Part shown: positions 40,865 to 51,700 of the stretch, in pieces
Layout: every line of letters starts with the position of its first letter
Numbering within the stretch: the stretch's first letter is position 1
Origin: Candidatus Poseidonia sp.
Lineage (GTDB): Archaea; Thermoplasmatota; Poseidoniia; Poseidoniales; Poseidoniaceae
Assembly (NCBI GenBank): GCA_030827365.1
Contig: JAUREO010000007.1
Coordinates: 1-56,488 of the forward strand
Length of the DNA: 56,488 nt
Reading direction: 5' to 3'
The notes under the pieces: generated by a model
What the model was told of the DNA's origin: nothing
The model's database searches: none
The model's input: only the letters and a program-made list of their open reading frames with translations
Position numbers and translations under genes: made by a program

Positions 40865-43315
40865 TCAATTTGAAAATTCTTTGACTTTTTCAACGAGGTC
40901 CATTTTGCGCAATCGGTACACGCCTACTGGGAGGGTGGCAATGGAGATGAAGATGATAACGAGGAGTAAACGGAAGGCCACATAAGAATCCAAAACGACA
41001 GGGAAAAAGAACTGCCAAGATGAGAACGATGCGGCTAAACCAACCGCTCCGAGGAAAGCAAAAACTACGCCAAACAAACCGCCCAAAACGCCGATGAGCA
41101 AACTCTCAACGAAGAGAATCATCGTGAGTTGTTTGGTTGACGCTCCAAGCACACGAAGGGTGGCGAGTTCAGTATCCCGTTCACTGATGTTCATGATGAG
41201 GGTGTTGAACAAGACCGCCGTTGCAAAGAGAATGCCAAGACCCATCATGACGATCAGAGCATTGGTCTGCTGCTCAAGAAGAGACTTGATGCCACGCAAC
41301 AACGACTCTCGTTCGATAATGCCGCTACTGATTGAAGAAAGTTCATCGTCCACTCCGCCGGCCTCGTCAAAGGAAAGATAGACCGAAGTGGCATTTACAC
41401 CGCTCGATTGAGCAAGGTCAGAGCGAACGAAATACATCGTTCGTTGCAATTCACCCCTTGTGATACCTACGATGTCAACGTCAACTTCGGTGGTCCCAAT
41501 GGTAATGCTTGTTGATGTGCCGACTTCAAGACCTACAAATTCTGCAATGCCTTCATCGATGAGGACTTCCGTTGCTTGCCCGTCCGTGGTTGGAAGACTC
41601 CCTTTGATGAGATTGACATGTCGCATAGAGGCCTCGCCATAGCCTTCAAGGCCGACGAGGTAGAGGGAACGAATGGTATTGCTTGAGTCGACGATTTGGC
41701 CGTACGGCACTTCGATGAGAATTTCATACTCGGCGTTGTTTTCTTGTGCCCAGGCAATCACATCAGCCTCTCCACCGGATTGAATGTAGACTTGGACATC
41801 CCACGATTGCTCGTCCTCTAAATTTCCAACAATAGTTTCTTCGAGGCTCCCTGTCATCATTTGAATCGAGCCGAAAAGCATCAACGAAATGCCGACAGCA
41901 AGCAAGGTCATCGACAACCGAATCGGCTTTCGAAGGCTTGACCGGATGGATAAACCAACCATAGTTGGCATCTTGTTGGTGAGTCGTTGTAAGAAGCTTG
42001 AGCCAACACGAACATCGTTTGACCCTGAGAGAATCGATAGGGGTTGGAGTCGAGCAATTCGATAGGCGGGGACAATACCAGATATCATGACCACAAACAT
42101 CGTTGCAGACATGACGGTTACAAATAGCGAGGTAGGAAGCGACCGTTCGACAATTGGTAAACCGATGATATCTTCATAGAAATCAAGCATGAAGTTCATT
42201 CCATACGGGCCGAGCAGCCCTCCAACAAGACAACCGAGGGCACCGATGGAAAACGGTGCCATCAAGTACCCAACCATGAGCGAGGAGCGAGGAATACCGA
42301 GTGTTCGAAGAATAGCAATTTCTCTTGCTTGAGATTGAATAAACCGCTGTAAAGTAAGAACGATGACAATACATGAAATGACGGAAATCATCACCGTAAA
42401 TGGAACAACAGTTTGCTTGGCCCCTTCCAAATCTTGACGAAGAAACTCGACCGGTGCCTGTTCGCCACGGTCCATGATGCGGCCACTTAGGCCACTTTCC
42501 TCTGCGGTTTGAACAAAGGTTTGCTTGATGGCAGCGAGTTCTTCTCCTTCAAATTCATCGGTGTTTGGAAGGTCAAATTTTGGAGTTCCTTCAATGTCAA
42601 TCATAATCGTGTTCGCTGATGCAAGCGTGTTGTTGGAGAGTCGTGCCATGCCTTCATCGGTCAAATATCCGACAACAAATGTCCCTTCTTCGGGAGGGAA
42701 GATAGAGCCCTCGGGTGCAAAGTAGACGTGCATTGGGTGAAAGGCAAAACCTGTGACTGTGAAAACAACTTTTCCTTCACCAACGCCCACATAGATTTCA
42801 TCCCCAAGACCGACATCGATGGTGTCCAAAACATGGGCATCGAGAACAATTTGAGTATCGGTTGTGGCTTGTTCTCCTGGACAACAATTCGTATCTGGAA
42901 ACCACAATCTATCGATGGTATCGGTTGAAGAGACACCATGCCAGATACCTGCGATACCATCGTCGGAACTATTGAGGTACATTGCACCATTGAGGATAAG
43001 TCTCGATTCGCATGCATCCAACGAGGGATACGAGGATTGCCAATTTGATGCAAGAGCATCACAAAAATCGTCAGCGTCCTGTTTCGACCAAACCGTTGTC
43101 TTGTTGTCAATCCACAAATCACCAAGGTTTGTCCCTTGTTCGTCGTCCTCATACATTACATCGTACACATGTTCGAGATTCGATGCGTATCCACCAAAGG
43201 TGATGCCTGCAAACACGGCGATAGAGACCATGAGAATAACGGTTGCAAGGCGTAATTTGTTTCGCAAGAAATTGCGATACAGTCGCTTGGTCAGCAGGGA
43301 TGACATCTTGTTCAC
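40865..43315 (-). CDS. ABC transporter permease (FtsX/MacB family)
   Basis: The 816-residue protein has an N-terminal span (about 20-42), a large extracytoplasmic domain (45-300), a four-span core (about 305-430 plus one near 480), a second extracytoplasmic domain (500-680) and three further spans at the C-terminus (690-810). Two FtsX domains with MacB-like periplasmic parts is the arrangement of LolC/E and related exporters; MLGASTKQLTMILFVESLLIGVLGGLFG-type sequence near the end is typical. It works with the ATPase of the next gene. Starts at GTG 43315, overlapping the ATPase stop (GTGA); ATG 43306 is also possible. Confidence 0.9.
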   Translation of the reverse strand: MNKMSSLLTKRLYRNFLRNKLRLATVILMVSIAVFAGITFGGYASNLEHVYDVMYEDDEQGTNLGDLWIDNKTTVWSKQDADDFCDALASNWQSSYPSLDACESRLILNGAMYLNSSDDGIAGIWHGVSSTDTIDRLWFPDTNCCPGEQATTDTQIVLDAHVLDTIDVGLGDEIYVGVGEGKVVFTVTGFAFHPMHVYFAPEGSIFPPEEGTFVVGYLTDEGMARLSNNTLASANTIMIDIEGTPKFDLPNTDEFEGEELAAIKQTFVQTAEESGLSGRIMDRGEQAPVEFLRQDLEGAKQTVVPFTVMISVISCIVIVLTLQRFIQSQAREIAILRTLGIPRSSLMVGYLMAPFSIGALGCLVGGLLGPYGMNFMLDFYEDIIGLPIVERSLPTSLFVTVMSATMFVVMISGIVPAYRIARLQPLSILSGSNDVRVGSSFLQRLTNKMPTMVGLSIRSSLRKPIRLSMTLLAVGISLMLFGSIQMMTGSLEETIVGNLEDEQSWDVQVYIQSGGEADVIAWAQENNAEYEILIEVPYGQIVDSSNTIRSLYLVGLEGYGEASMRHVNLIKGSLPTTDGQATEVLIDEGIAEFVGLEVGTSTSITIGTTEVDVDIVGITRGELQRTMYFVRSDLAQSSGVNATSVYLSFDEAGGVDDELSSISSGIIERESLLRGIKSLLEQQTNALIVMMGLGILFATAVLFNTLIMNISERDTELATLRVLGASTKQLTMILFVESLLIGVLGGLFGVVFAFLGAVGLAASFSSWQFFFPVVLDSYVAFRLLLVIIFISIATLPVGVYRLRKMDLVEKVKEFSN

Positions 43316-43995
43316 GCTTCTTGGGTGGTTTCATCTGAAATGATCTTACCACTATCGAGCCGAATGACTCTTGTGGCATACTTCGTTAGTTTTTCATCGT
43401 GAGTGACAAATACTGCAGTGATGTTTTCTTTCTCACAAGATTCGATAAGGGCTTGCATCACACTGGCACTCGTCTCGCTATCGAGATTACCTGTTAATTC
43501 ATCACCGAGCAAAAGACGGGGACGCTTCGAGAGGCTTCTTGCAATCGCCACACGCTGTTGTTGACCCCCGCTAATTTCACCGGGAAATCGGTCAACTTCT
43601 TCGGATAGACCAACCATAGAGAGCAACTCTTTTGCTCGTGCTACATCTTTTGCCCCAGCAAGTTCCTGAATGAGAAGTACATTTTCGAGGACGGTAAGGT
43701 CTTGGAGGAGATTGAAGAATTGAAATACATAACCAATGTTGTTTCGGCGGAACTTGGTCATCTGTTCTGAATTTTGACTTGGAACTTCATCGCCTCCAAA
43801 AGTATAGGTTCCACTTGTAGGGCTATCGAGTGCTGAGAGGCAATTCAGCAGGGTCGTTTTTCCTGAACCGGACGGACCGAGTAAAATGACGCGCTCCCCT
43901 TCTTTGACCGTGAGGTCAATACCATCGAGGGCTTTGACCACGCCTGACGGCATTTCGTAATGGCGTTCCACACCTTTCATCTCGAACAACAACAT
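43312..43995 (-). CDS. ABC transporter ATP-binding protein (LolD/MacB type)
   Basis: From ATG 43995 (227 residues) the protein has Walker A GPSGSGKT, Q-loop in NIGYVFQFFNLL, signature ISGGQQQRVAIARSL, Walker B RLLLGDELTGNLD (GDEL where ADEP is usual) and switch His in VFVTHDEKL. It powers the FtsX permease that follows; the family exports lipoproteins, peptides or lipids, or works in cell division. The four-base overlap with the permease makes it one operon. A start 12 codons upstream is less likely. Confidence 0.93.
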   Translation of the reverse strand: MLLFEMKGVERHYEMPSGVVKALDGIDLTVKEGERVILLGPSGSGKTTLLNCLSALDSPTSGTYTFGGDEVPSQNSEQMTKFRRNNIGYVFQFFNLLQDLTVLENVLLIQELAGAKDVARAKELLSMVGLSEEVDRFPGEISGGQQQRVAIARSLSKRPRLLLGDELTGNLDSETSASVMQALIESCEKENITAVFVTHDEKLTKYATRVIRLDSGKIISDETTQEA

Positions 43996-44140
43996 AGTAC
44001 CAATTCGTTCGGTGAAGTCGTGTGGTATCAACCATTTGACTCGTTGAATGAATCAATCTATGGGCTTTTTCCCCCGAAAAAGTCACAGGATGATGGCAAA
44101 AGTTCAGGTACTGATGGAGAAAGTTAGCCTTGCTGTTGGC

Positions 44141-45034
44141 TTAAAGAACAGGTGCTGAGGATGTGCCTAGGCGAGGGATATACTCTTCAGGGTTGACCGC
44201 TGCGAGGTAATCAGCATCCATCGGGCGTTCTAACTCTGCAACAGTAAGCGTTCTTCCATTCAGAGTAAAGACAGTATAGCCGTGTTGGACAAGGGGAGTG
44301 AAAATATCTTGAGTGTTTTTCCCAACCGAAGTAAGGATGCTGTGTCGCAATTCAAACAAAACGAGTCCGATGCTTTGGTTCGACAACATAGTTGACGCCC
44401 CTTGAAGCACATTTTCCTCAAACCCTTCTACGTCAATCTTTAGGAAGTCAATTCGTTCAATCCCGTTTGTCGAACAGAACTGGTCGACTGTTCCAACCTC
44501 GACCTCAATAATCTCAACGGTAGGACTTGCTGCCGTGTTCCCAAAAGAATGGTGTCCGTGAAAACTCTTCACATGGAGTGGGAGGGTCCCTGGTTCGCTT
44601 CCTAACGCGATTTGAGATAATGTTATGTTCGTGCTTTGACGGAGCAAGATTTGATCCTGTGTAATCCGTATATTGTCCGGATGGGGTTCAAAACCATACA
44701 CATGTTTCGTACGTTTTGAAAACCAATTAGCAACGGTTCCAATGTTGGTCCCCACATCGAAGACAATGTCCTCTTTTGTCAACAAGGGTTCAATCACATC
44801 AAGCCAGTATGTGGCATCAACAGCAAGATTAGCGTTCAACGTCCATTTCAGTCGTTCCCCTTCGACAACTGGACGCAATAAACCCCGCTCGGGATCATGG
44901 ACGAAGACTGTCATGTCAGATGTTCTAATCCATCGTTTGACAATTGGCTCTGTGATGTACTTTGAGTACAATCGACCGGGGAGTCGAAACGCATAGCGCA
45001 CAGCACGATAGGGAAAAGAATCCTTGAGCGGCAT
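44141..45034 (-). CDS. FkbM-family methyltransferase
   Basis: The 297-residue protein has the class I SAM fold: DIVFDVGTNIGTVANWFSKR (motif I), VYGFEPHPDNI (motif II), the FkbM-type block VDQFCSTNGIERIDFLKIDVEGFEENVLQGA and a C-terminal FELRHSI strand. FkbM proteins methylate hydroxyl groups of sugars or polyketides, often in surface glycan or secondary metabolite pathways. The first 60 residues are basic and helical with few known homologies. It lies in a loose minus-strand array and is not clearly in an operon. Confidence 0.87.
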   Translation of the reverse strand: MPLKDSFPYRAVRYAFRLPGRLYSKYITEPIVKRWIRTSDMTVFVHDPERGLLRPVVEGERLKWTLNANLAVDATYWLDVIEPLLTKEDIVFDVGTNIGTVANWFSKRTKHVYGFEPHPDNIRITQDQILLRQSTNITLSQIALGSEPGTLPLHVKSFHGHHSFGNTAASPTVEIIEVEVGTVDQFCSTNGIERIDFLKIDVEGFEENVLQGASTMLSNQSIGLVLFELRHSILTSVGKNTQDIFTPLVQHGYTVFTLNGRTLTVAELERPMDADYLAAVNPEEYIPRLGTSSAPVL

Positions 45035-45129
45035 GCGGTATCAAGTTCTGGCTGGACCCTTACCACTTCAATATATTCATGCATAGACGAGTGCTTCACA
45101 TAGGAACATGAAATTCGATCGGTTTGACT

Positions 45130-47640
45130 TCAGAACAGTGAGGTAATTTCAGTCAAACGCGATGCAAAGGCAGCGTGCACGTCCCTTCGGTCAAGAATTT
45201 GGAGCAACGACAATTGACCAACTGCAAGTGGATTGGCTTCATGGAAAGCACGAATCTCGGTAGCGTGCCAATCCTCAGTGCAAAGCATGGCTACACCGTT
45301 CAACATTCGTGAATGTGAACTTGCTGGGAATCGGTCGAGAGCGTTGTCCCAACGCTTGATGAGGCCTCGCCAAACATCTTCAGCGATCACCCGATTCATC
45401 ATCATTGCACCAATGAGGTAAGGGGCATCTTGAGTTCGGAATTCTGTAAAACATCGTTCAAGTGTTCGCTCTGCAACCTCAATGTCTGGTACGGAAGCCA
45501 AGGCAAACAGCAAACGTTGTTCATCTTGAGGAGTTTTGGCGGCACCTCGACGCTGGTCGAGGAGTGCTTCAAGCCCTTCTGGGTTTTGCGCTGCTGCTAC
45601 GGCTGTAGCAGGCCTTGCTACATCACCGATGAGTTCATCGGCCATGAATCGACGAACAGACTCCGCAATGACTTCTTTGTCGTCGCCACGAAGACCTAAC
45701 ATCTGGACAAGCATACCTCGCATTTCTCCGACTTCGGACCCCTCGCCTTCGAGGGCATCCCAACCAATTCGGGCAAACGCTGCGCCGTGGACTTCACGAA
45801 CATAAGCAGCCAAAATTGCCCGCTCATCTTCATTGCACAAGCGGTCGATGATAGCGATGGCTGTATTGAGGGTAGCCCAAGTCGATGGTTCATTGAGGTC
45901 GACCAAGCCACGCCCGAGGCGAAGAATGTCAGCAGGCGAAGCGAGACCGACAAGTGCTGCAGCCCATGAGTCGGCAAGCAAAGAAGCCCGTTCCATAGGT
46001 GTGAGGTCATGCATGCGTTGGGAAAGTTGAGCAATTTCTTCTGCCCCGTAGGTTGTACGGTATACGCCCACTGCACCTGCATTGACGAGATGGCCGTGGG
46101 GTACATCGAGATGGGTGTCGCTTCCTCGAAGCATTCGTGTGGTGGTTGGACCCCCATCGAGGTCACGGGTGTGAATTGGAATATGCCAAGCTTCACCGAT
46201 GGCTGATGTTTCACGTGGGGGCAAGTAACTGAATGATCGTTGTCGGGCACAACCCTCGCAAACTTCGACATGTGGGTGACCTCCTTGCAAAATCCAGGTG
46301 TCCATCACTTCGCTGACATCGAGTCCTGAGGCTTCTTCTAGAGCAACCCACAAGTCCTTGGTGACAGTGTTGCCGTAGGCGTGTCGTTTCAAATAAATTC
46401 GAACACCGTCCCTGAAAACTTCAGGCGTGATCCATTGTTCGAGCATTCGCATCACAGCACAGCCTTTGACATAAGTAAGAATATCAAACATGCCCGTTGC
46501 ATCAGCAGGTGTGATAACCTCGTATTCAATCGGTCGGGTACTGTGGAGTCCGTCGGTGTTCAACGCTACTTCGCGGCTCTGCATAAAGCCCTCCCAAATC
46601 TTCCATTCTGGGCGGAATGCATCGGTGCAAATGGTCTCCATAAATGTCGCAAAGGCCTCGTTGAGCCAAATCCCTTCCCACCATGCCATCGTCACGAGGT
46701 CGCCGAACCACATGTGAGCCAATTCGTGATTGACAACCTGGGCAACGCGTTGCATGTCAAGTTGTGATGCGGTTGTGGTGTCGACCAACAACGCAGTATC
46801 GCGGAAGGTGACAAGTCCGAGGTTTTCCATGGCACCGAAAGCAAAGTCTGGGATAGCAATAAGGTCCAACTTGTCGCTTGGATAGGGGATACCGAAGTAC
46901 TGCTTGAAAAAACCAAGGGCAAAACACGCACTTTCCATAGCAAGATTGGTCAGTCCGAGGCGACCGATTGGGGTGATGACACGAATAGGTACGCCATCGA
47001 CGTGTTTTGTTTCAGTCACTTCGAATCGGCCGATTGCGAAGGCCACAAGATAGGTGGACATCGGCATCGTTGGAGCAAAAGTTACTCTATGTCGACCATT
47101 TTCGAGGTCGACTCGTTCCAATTCAGCACCATTGCCGTAGGCTTGAAGGTCCTCTGCAACAGTGAGTTCTAATGCGTACGTCGCCTTGAAAGCAGGCTCA
47201 TCCCAACAAGGAAACACACTTCTGGCATGGGTGTCTTGACATTGGGTTGCTGCGAGCACTTGGGTGTTGCCCTCCGGGTCAACATACTTAGCACGATAGA
47301 GTCCGTGAAGACCATCATTGATTTCACCACGATAGTTAATGTCCAAAGTTGCAGGTCCTGTGGCGATGCTTCGAGGGAATCGAAGGACTGCTGTCTGGTA
47401 AATGTCGTGGAGTTGGAAATCAACCATCACCATCTGACCATCGCTGTCGGTAAGACTGACTTCATCGAGTTCGATGTCAAGGACATTGAGCGTTATTGCA
47501 TCTGAAGAACGTTGAACGTCAAGGGTGATGCTCACAGCACCAATGGTTTGGAAGGTCTCCAAATCTGCGTCAATTCGAATATCGTAGGCATGTGGAACCA
47601 CATCGTCATTGAGTCGGTATGGGTTTGTCTGATTGCTCAT
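45130..47640 (-). CDS. M1-family aminopeptidase (PepN/APM1-like)
   Basis: From ATG 47640 (836 residues) the protein has the full M1 set: GAMEN in FAFGAMENLGLVTFRD, the zinc site HELAH (305-309) with Glu328 in LNEAFA, then the C-terminal ERAP1-like helical domain. It removes N-terminal residues from peptides. There is no signal peptide, so it should work in the cytoplasm on imported or broken-down peptides. The extra 22 codons upstream begin with TTG and are rejected. Upstream is a 269-base divergent gap with a strong palindrome. Confidence 0.93.
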   Translation of the reverse strand: MSNQTNPYRLNDDVVPHAYDIRIDADLETFQTIGAVSITLDVQRSSDAITLNVLDIELDEVSLTDSDGQMVMVDFQLHDIYQTAVLRFPRSIATGPATLDINYRGEINDGLHGLYRAKYVDPEGNTQVLAATQCQDTHARSVFPCWDEPAFKATYALELTVAEDLQAYGNGAELERVDLENGRHRVTFAPTMPMSTYLVAFAIGRFEVTETKHVDGVPIRVITPIGRLGLTNLAMESACFALGFFKQYFGIPYPSDKLDLIAIPDFAFGAMENLGLVTFRDTALLVDTTTASQLDMQRVAQVVNHELAHMWFGDLVTMAWWEGIWLNEAFATFMETICTDAFRPEWKIWEGFMQSREVALNTDGLHSTRPIEYEVITPADATGMFDILTYVKGCAVMRMLEQWITPEVFRDGVRIYLKRHAYGNTVTKDLWVALEEASGLDVSEVMDTWILQGGHPHVEVCEGCARQRSFSYLPPRETSAIGEAWHIPIHTRDLDGGPTTTRMLRGSDTHLDVPHGHLVNAGAVGVYRTTYGAEEIAQLSQRMHDLTPMERASLLADSWAAALVGLASPADILRLGRGLVDLNEPSTWATLNTAIAIIDRLCNEDERAILAAYVREVHGAAFARIGWDALEGEGSEVGEMRGMLVQMLGLRGDDKEVIAESVRRFMADELIGDVARPATAVAAAQNPEGLEALLDQRRGAAKTPQDEQRLLFALASVPDIEVAERTLERCFTEFRTQDAPYLIGAMMMNRVIAEDVWRGLIKRWDNALDRFPASSHSRMLNGVAMLCTEDWHATEIRAFHEANPLAVGQLSLLQILDRRDVHAAFASRLTEITSLF

Positions 47641-47706
47641 ATCAATACGGCGCCATCCAAGATTCTTGAACTGTTTGGGCGATGGTGTCAAATGTTCTAC
47701 CTTCAA

Positions 47707-47726
47707 GATGAAGATGTATCTTCATC
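47707..47726. repeat. Perfect 20-base palindrome in divergent promoter region
   Basis: GATGAAGAT, a 2-base centre and ATCTTCATC form a perfect dyad 67 bases before the M1 peptidase start and about 190 before the DNA methyltransferase. The rest of the 269-base gap is AT-rich with no gene; a 22-codon GTG frame on the minus strand (47703-47771) overlaps the dyad. Confidence 0.55.
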
Positions 47727-47909
47727 AGTCGAATCGGTGTCTTGTGGGGCTTCTTCGCCTTCAATCTTCACATCTTCTTCTTCTTACATGAACAAAATTT
47801 GTCCGATAAAAATATACGCCAAACTTTATGTGTGGGCGCCGTAATTTTTTTTCAAGCAAATACGTCATTGCAACTCGGTATCGAGCGTAAAGTAAGGTGG
47901 AGATTTTTC

Positions 47910-48683
47910 GTGGAATTGAATACGATTTTCAACGAAAATTGCTTAGAAACAATGGCGAGGATGGATGATGAATTCATCGACCTTGTAGTCACGTCGCCAC
48001 CGTATGACAATTTGAAGGATTACGATGGTTACACCTTTGAGTTTGAATCGATCGTCAAAGAATTGTACAGGGTAATGAAAAAAGGTGGCATTGTGGTTTG
48101 GATTGTCAACGATGCAACCATCAAAGGCAACGAAACAGGAACGTCGTTTAAACAGGCTCTGTTCTTCAAAGAGTGCGGGTTTTTCTTGCACGATACGATG
48201 ATTTGGTTTAAGCCCAATAGTTTCAATTTCGGCTCAAATTACTGCTATCGACAAAGTTTCGAATACATGTTTATCTTTAGCAAAGGTAAAGCAAAAACCG
48301 TCAATCTCATTAAAGACGTTCCGGCAAAACTCGGTGGTCAGACTGCCAGGGGTGCCCGAAAACATTCAAGTGGGGTTCGAGATGAAGTGCCCGACTTTGT
48401 TGTTGATGAATTCAAACGAAGGGACAATGTGTGGTTTGTCAATGTCGGAACAAAAAACCACGGTCATCCAGCAATTTTTCCAGATGAATTGGCTGGCGAC
48501 CATATTCTGAGTTGGAGTAACCCCGGCGACATCGTGTACGACCCAATGATGGGTTCTGGAACAGTAGCAAAAATGGCCATCGTACATCAGCGACAATTCA
48601 TAGGTTCGGAGATCAGCGAAGATTACGCAAATAACGCTCTCGAACGCATTCGCCCTCTATTCGAACATCAAAATCCGCAATAG
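47910..48683 (+). CDS. DNA methyltransferase (beta-type N4-cytosine or N6-adenine)
   Basis: From GTG 47910 (257 residues), supported by AAGGTGG nine bases upstream, the protein has the catalytic TSPPY (residues 28-32), a target-recognition region with W-F-K-P-N, and the SAM-binding GDIVYDPMMGSGTVAKMA near the C-terminus. Catalytic motif first and SAM motif last is the beta-class order; S-P-P-Y favours N4-cytosine, but N6-adenine remains possible. No restriction endonuclease lies next to it, so it looks like an orphan enzyme. Frame is open upstream to 47742 but the added part is AT-rich and not protein-like. Confidence 0.88.
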   Translation: MELNTIFNENCLETMARMDDEFIDLVVTSPPYDNLKDYDGYTFEFESIVKELYRVMKKGGIVVWIVNDATIKGNETGTSFKQALFFKECGFFLHDTMIWFKPNSFNFGSNYCYRQSFEYMFIFSKGKAKTVNLIKDVPAKLGGQTARGARKHSSGVRDEVPDFVVDEFKRRDNVWFVNVGTKNHGHPAIFPDELAGDHILSWSNPGDIVYDPMMGSGTVAKMAIVHQRQFIGSEISEDYANNALERIRPLFEHQNPQ

Positions 48684-48694
48684 AATTCGACGAC

Positions 48695-48713
48695 GATTGA
48701 ACTTGATTCAATC
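48695..48713. repeat. Inverted repeat behind the DNA methyltransferase
   Basis: GATTGAA, a 5-base loop and TTCAATC lie 11 bases beyond the methyltransferase stop and 50 bases before the next TATA-like box. It could be a transcript-end hairpin or an operator for the giant membrane protein gene; no T-run follows. Confidence 0.4.
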
Positions 48714-48762
48714 AAAAAGAGGCCACATTTCTCTTGAAAACCCTTCAAAATAGGGAATCCAC

Positions 48763-48769
48763 TTATATA
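48763..48769 (+). promoter_or_regulatory. TATA-like box of the 1345-residue membrane protein
   Basis: TTATATA is centred 33 bases before ATG 48799, so transcription should begin a few bases before the start codon (short or no leader). This supports ATG 48799 rather than a more internal ATG. Confidence 0.5.
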
Positions 48770-48798
48770 CCAATGTAATAGACTTCATTTTGATTATA

Positions 48799-51700
48799 AT
48801 GCCAGCACCAACCCGAAATATTGTAATGCCGCAAGCGATTATTCAATCGTCTGTCATGGCCAAAGATGAGCCTTCGAACCCTGTCATCGTCCGTCAAGTT
48901 GGCGAAGCAGCGGGAGGTGACGATTTCCTTTCCAGGTTCACTGAAGTCATCATGTTCGGTGGAGCAATGCTCGCCATTTGGACTGGTCTACTCGGCATTG
49001 CCTTTAGCGACGATGCAACAAATTGGAATTACCTCATCCTGTTCATCGGAGGATTTGTTTCAGCGGGTATTGCCTTAGCTATGGTCGAATTTCACGGCAG
49101 AAAAAACGAGAACGTACTGATGCCATCTCAAAATTACATCCTCGGCGTGTCGTTCTTTTTCATGGCCGTCGGTTTGTTATGGGGACTCAGATTCATTGCA
49201 GGATGGCTCACCTTTGAAGAGCCACTCGGCACATTTTCAGCCTTCGGGGCGAAAACTGCAGTTGAAGCGGATTGGGTACCAAATGCAAACCTCATCTACG
49301 CCCAAACAGCAGGAGCCTTCGTTCTCGTTCTGGGGCAAATTCGCTTGCTCCACCGCTACTCTGGAGAGTTGACCTTCTCATGGACTGTCGCTGCAAGTAT
49401 TCCTCTTGCCCTTCTTTTGGTCGGGGTTGGACCATGGATTGATTATTCCAACAGTGTCGTTTCCTATGAATTGGGTTCTGCTATTGTACTTCTCTCGGCA
49501 TTAGCCATGTGGGTTTCGATTCAGTCGAACAAATCCATCACCTTCACGGCTATTGCATCGGTCTGCGGCATCATCCCCCTCATTTACGAATTGATGAATG
49601 ATAATGCACCGGCGGATGGCGTCGGAGGGGCTTTATCACTGATGGTCTTCATTATCATCATTCAAGGCTATTTGGCAACAAGTCCCAAATTAAATCAAAA
49701 ACTAATGGAGCGTACCTCATTCATTCTCATCGGCGAAGTTGTCCTCGCCATGCTGGTTGCCAACAACTTCGATGCTCACGCCATTTTAGGTCCGCTTCGA
49801 ATGTCCGATACTCCATTTGCCGATACCCTCTCACTTCCTGTCATTCTTTGGTTTGTCACATTGGCTGCCTATTTCCCCGCTGTCCACGCAAATCGCGTAC
49901 CTGCCATGCCTATCGGGCTTGCCTTTGCCTTATGGACACTCAATGGTGATGAGGCCATCTTACCGTGGATAACTGCCATCTTGATGGTGACGTACATGAT
50001 GTTCTTTGCGAAGGTGACCAGGAAATGGGTGGCCAATTTTACCATGTCAGCAATTTCAATTTCGTATTTGATTTCTGATTATATCGGCTATGGCATTGAC
50101 CATCCAGCGATCAATCTCATCGTGGCTTTATCCCTGATTGTGATTGCATGGACGGCTCTTCGACTTGAAAAAATCGACATTCAATACGCCCTTCAATCGC
50201 TTGTTTGTGTCGCAATATCAGACACCATCATCAACTCCGAATATTGGGTCACGGGTTGGGGTATTACCCTGTTCATGCTCTTTGTCGTGTACGACAAAAT
50301 GAAGAGTGTTGATGTGAATGATTTCAAAGAACGAAGAAACATCACCCTCGCCCTTGTCACCACCATTTCCTTTTCCCTTGGCCTCATTTTAACAGGAAAA
50401 ATGGATATTCCATACTCCTTTGCCATGCTCTCTGGCATATCGATTGAATTTGTTTTGCTCGGTATCATCGTGTATGCTATCTTCTTCTCCGTTCGTAAAA
50501 TTGAGATGGACTTTGGCGAATTGTTGTTCGTGGTGTTGAGTTCATCTGCGTCTCAGTGGAAATACAGTGCTGAACACCATGCTTGGATTAAATCCGATGG
50601 AAATGAAGACGAAAGAGAACCAACAAAATGGGGCGAATTAGCCCGATTTTCACTCATCTTTTCCCTCATCATTATCACCTATGGATTATCGAGCCTCGAT
50701 TCGAGTGGTTCACTCTCTTTCTTCTTGCCACTCCTGTTACTCCTTCCAATCGGACTGCTCATCCATCAAGTCGTTTCGATGGATTCCATCTCATCTTACA
50801 CTCGCTGTGTGGGGGCAATTCACCTTCTCTTCATCGCAGCATTTAGTGCCCCACTCATCAATGAATTGCAGAGCGGGGATGCTGTGCTTCAAGCGGGCAT
50901 CTTGCACGATTTATTGTTCCTTGCAGCCCCTATGACCGTCCATGCCCTCATTGTAAAGCGGGGGTTGGATGAAGAAGGTTTGAGTCGAAATGCTGACAAC
51001 TTGATGATGGCCACCCTCTTGTTGCTTGGTTGCTTTGATGCATCGGGTGGATTGCTCTTCCTCAGCATGTTTGGACTGGTCGCCTATCAAAGTCTAAAGT
51101 ACAGATTGGGCATCATCAACATCGCACCATTGGTGTTTATCTTCACACTTGCAAACAACTTGTTTGGACTTGAGTCAGGTATCATGGACAGAATTTTTGA
51201 CATGCTCGCTCATGATGTGGGATACTACCTCGATGAACGCGTATTGTGGTTTGGGCGATTTACTGGTCTCCTCACAGCAGCATACATGCTCGCAGCCTTG
51301 GCTATGGGTTTCGGAGATGTCAAGAATCAAGAACGAACGGTGAAAATGCCGTGGATTATGCCATTTGTTTGGTTCCTGTTCTCCATGTGGGCTTCCTTGC
51401 CCGATGCTGCTTGGTTACCACTTGTGCTCGTCACATTTGCCATGATCAATGCCTGGTATCGAGGCGATGCACACTGGATGACGGGTCTATCAATCGCAGC
51501 CATAGTGTCATGGATCATCGGTCTTTCCGATGCTTTGGATACGCTCGACATAGAAATTTTCAGCATGTCCATGTTCTTTGGTGGCTTGCATGTCACAGTG
51601 CTCGCTTATCTTGCATCTCAAGGGAAGTTGACCATCAATCATTCAGAATATGGAGAGGAAAAAGAAGTCGCTTTGTCAAAGAAACTTAGCACTGAACTTC

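Noticed and set aside
47703..47771. GTG-started 22-codon acidic frame before the M1 peptidase
   Set aside because: Too short and low in complexity, overlaps a strong palindrome, with no clear ribosome binding site.
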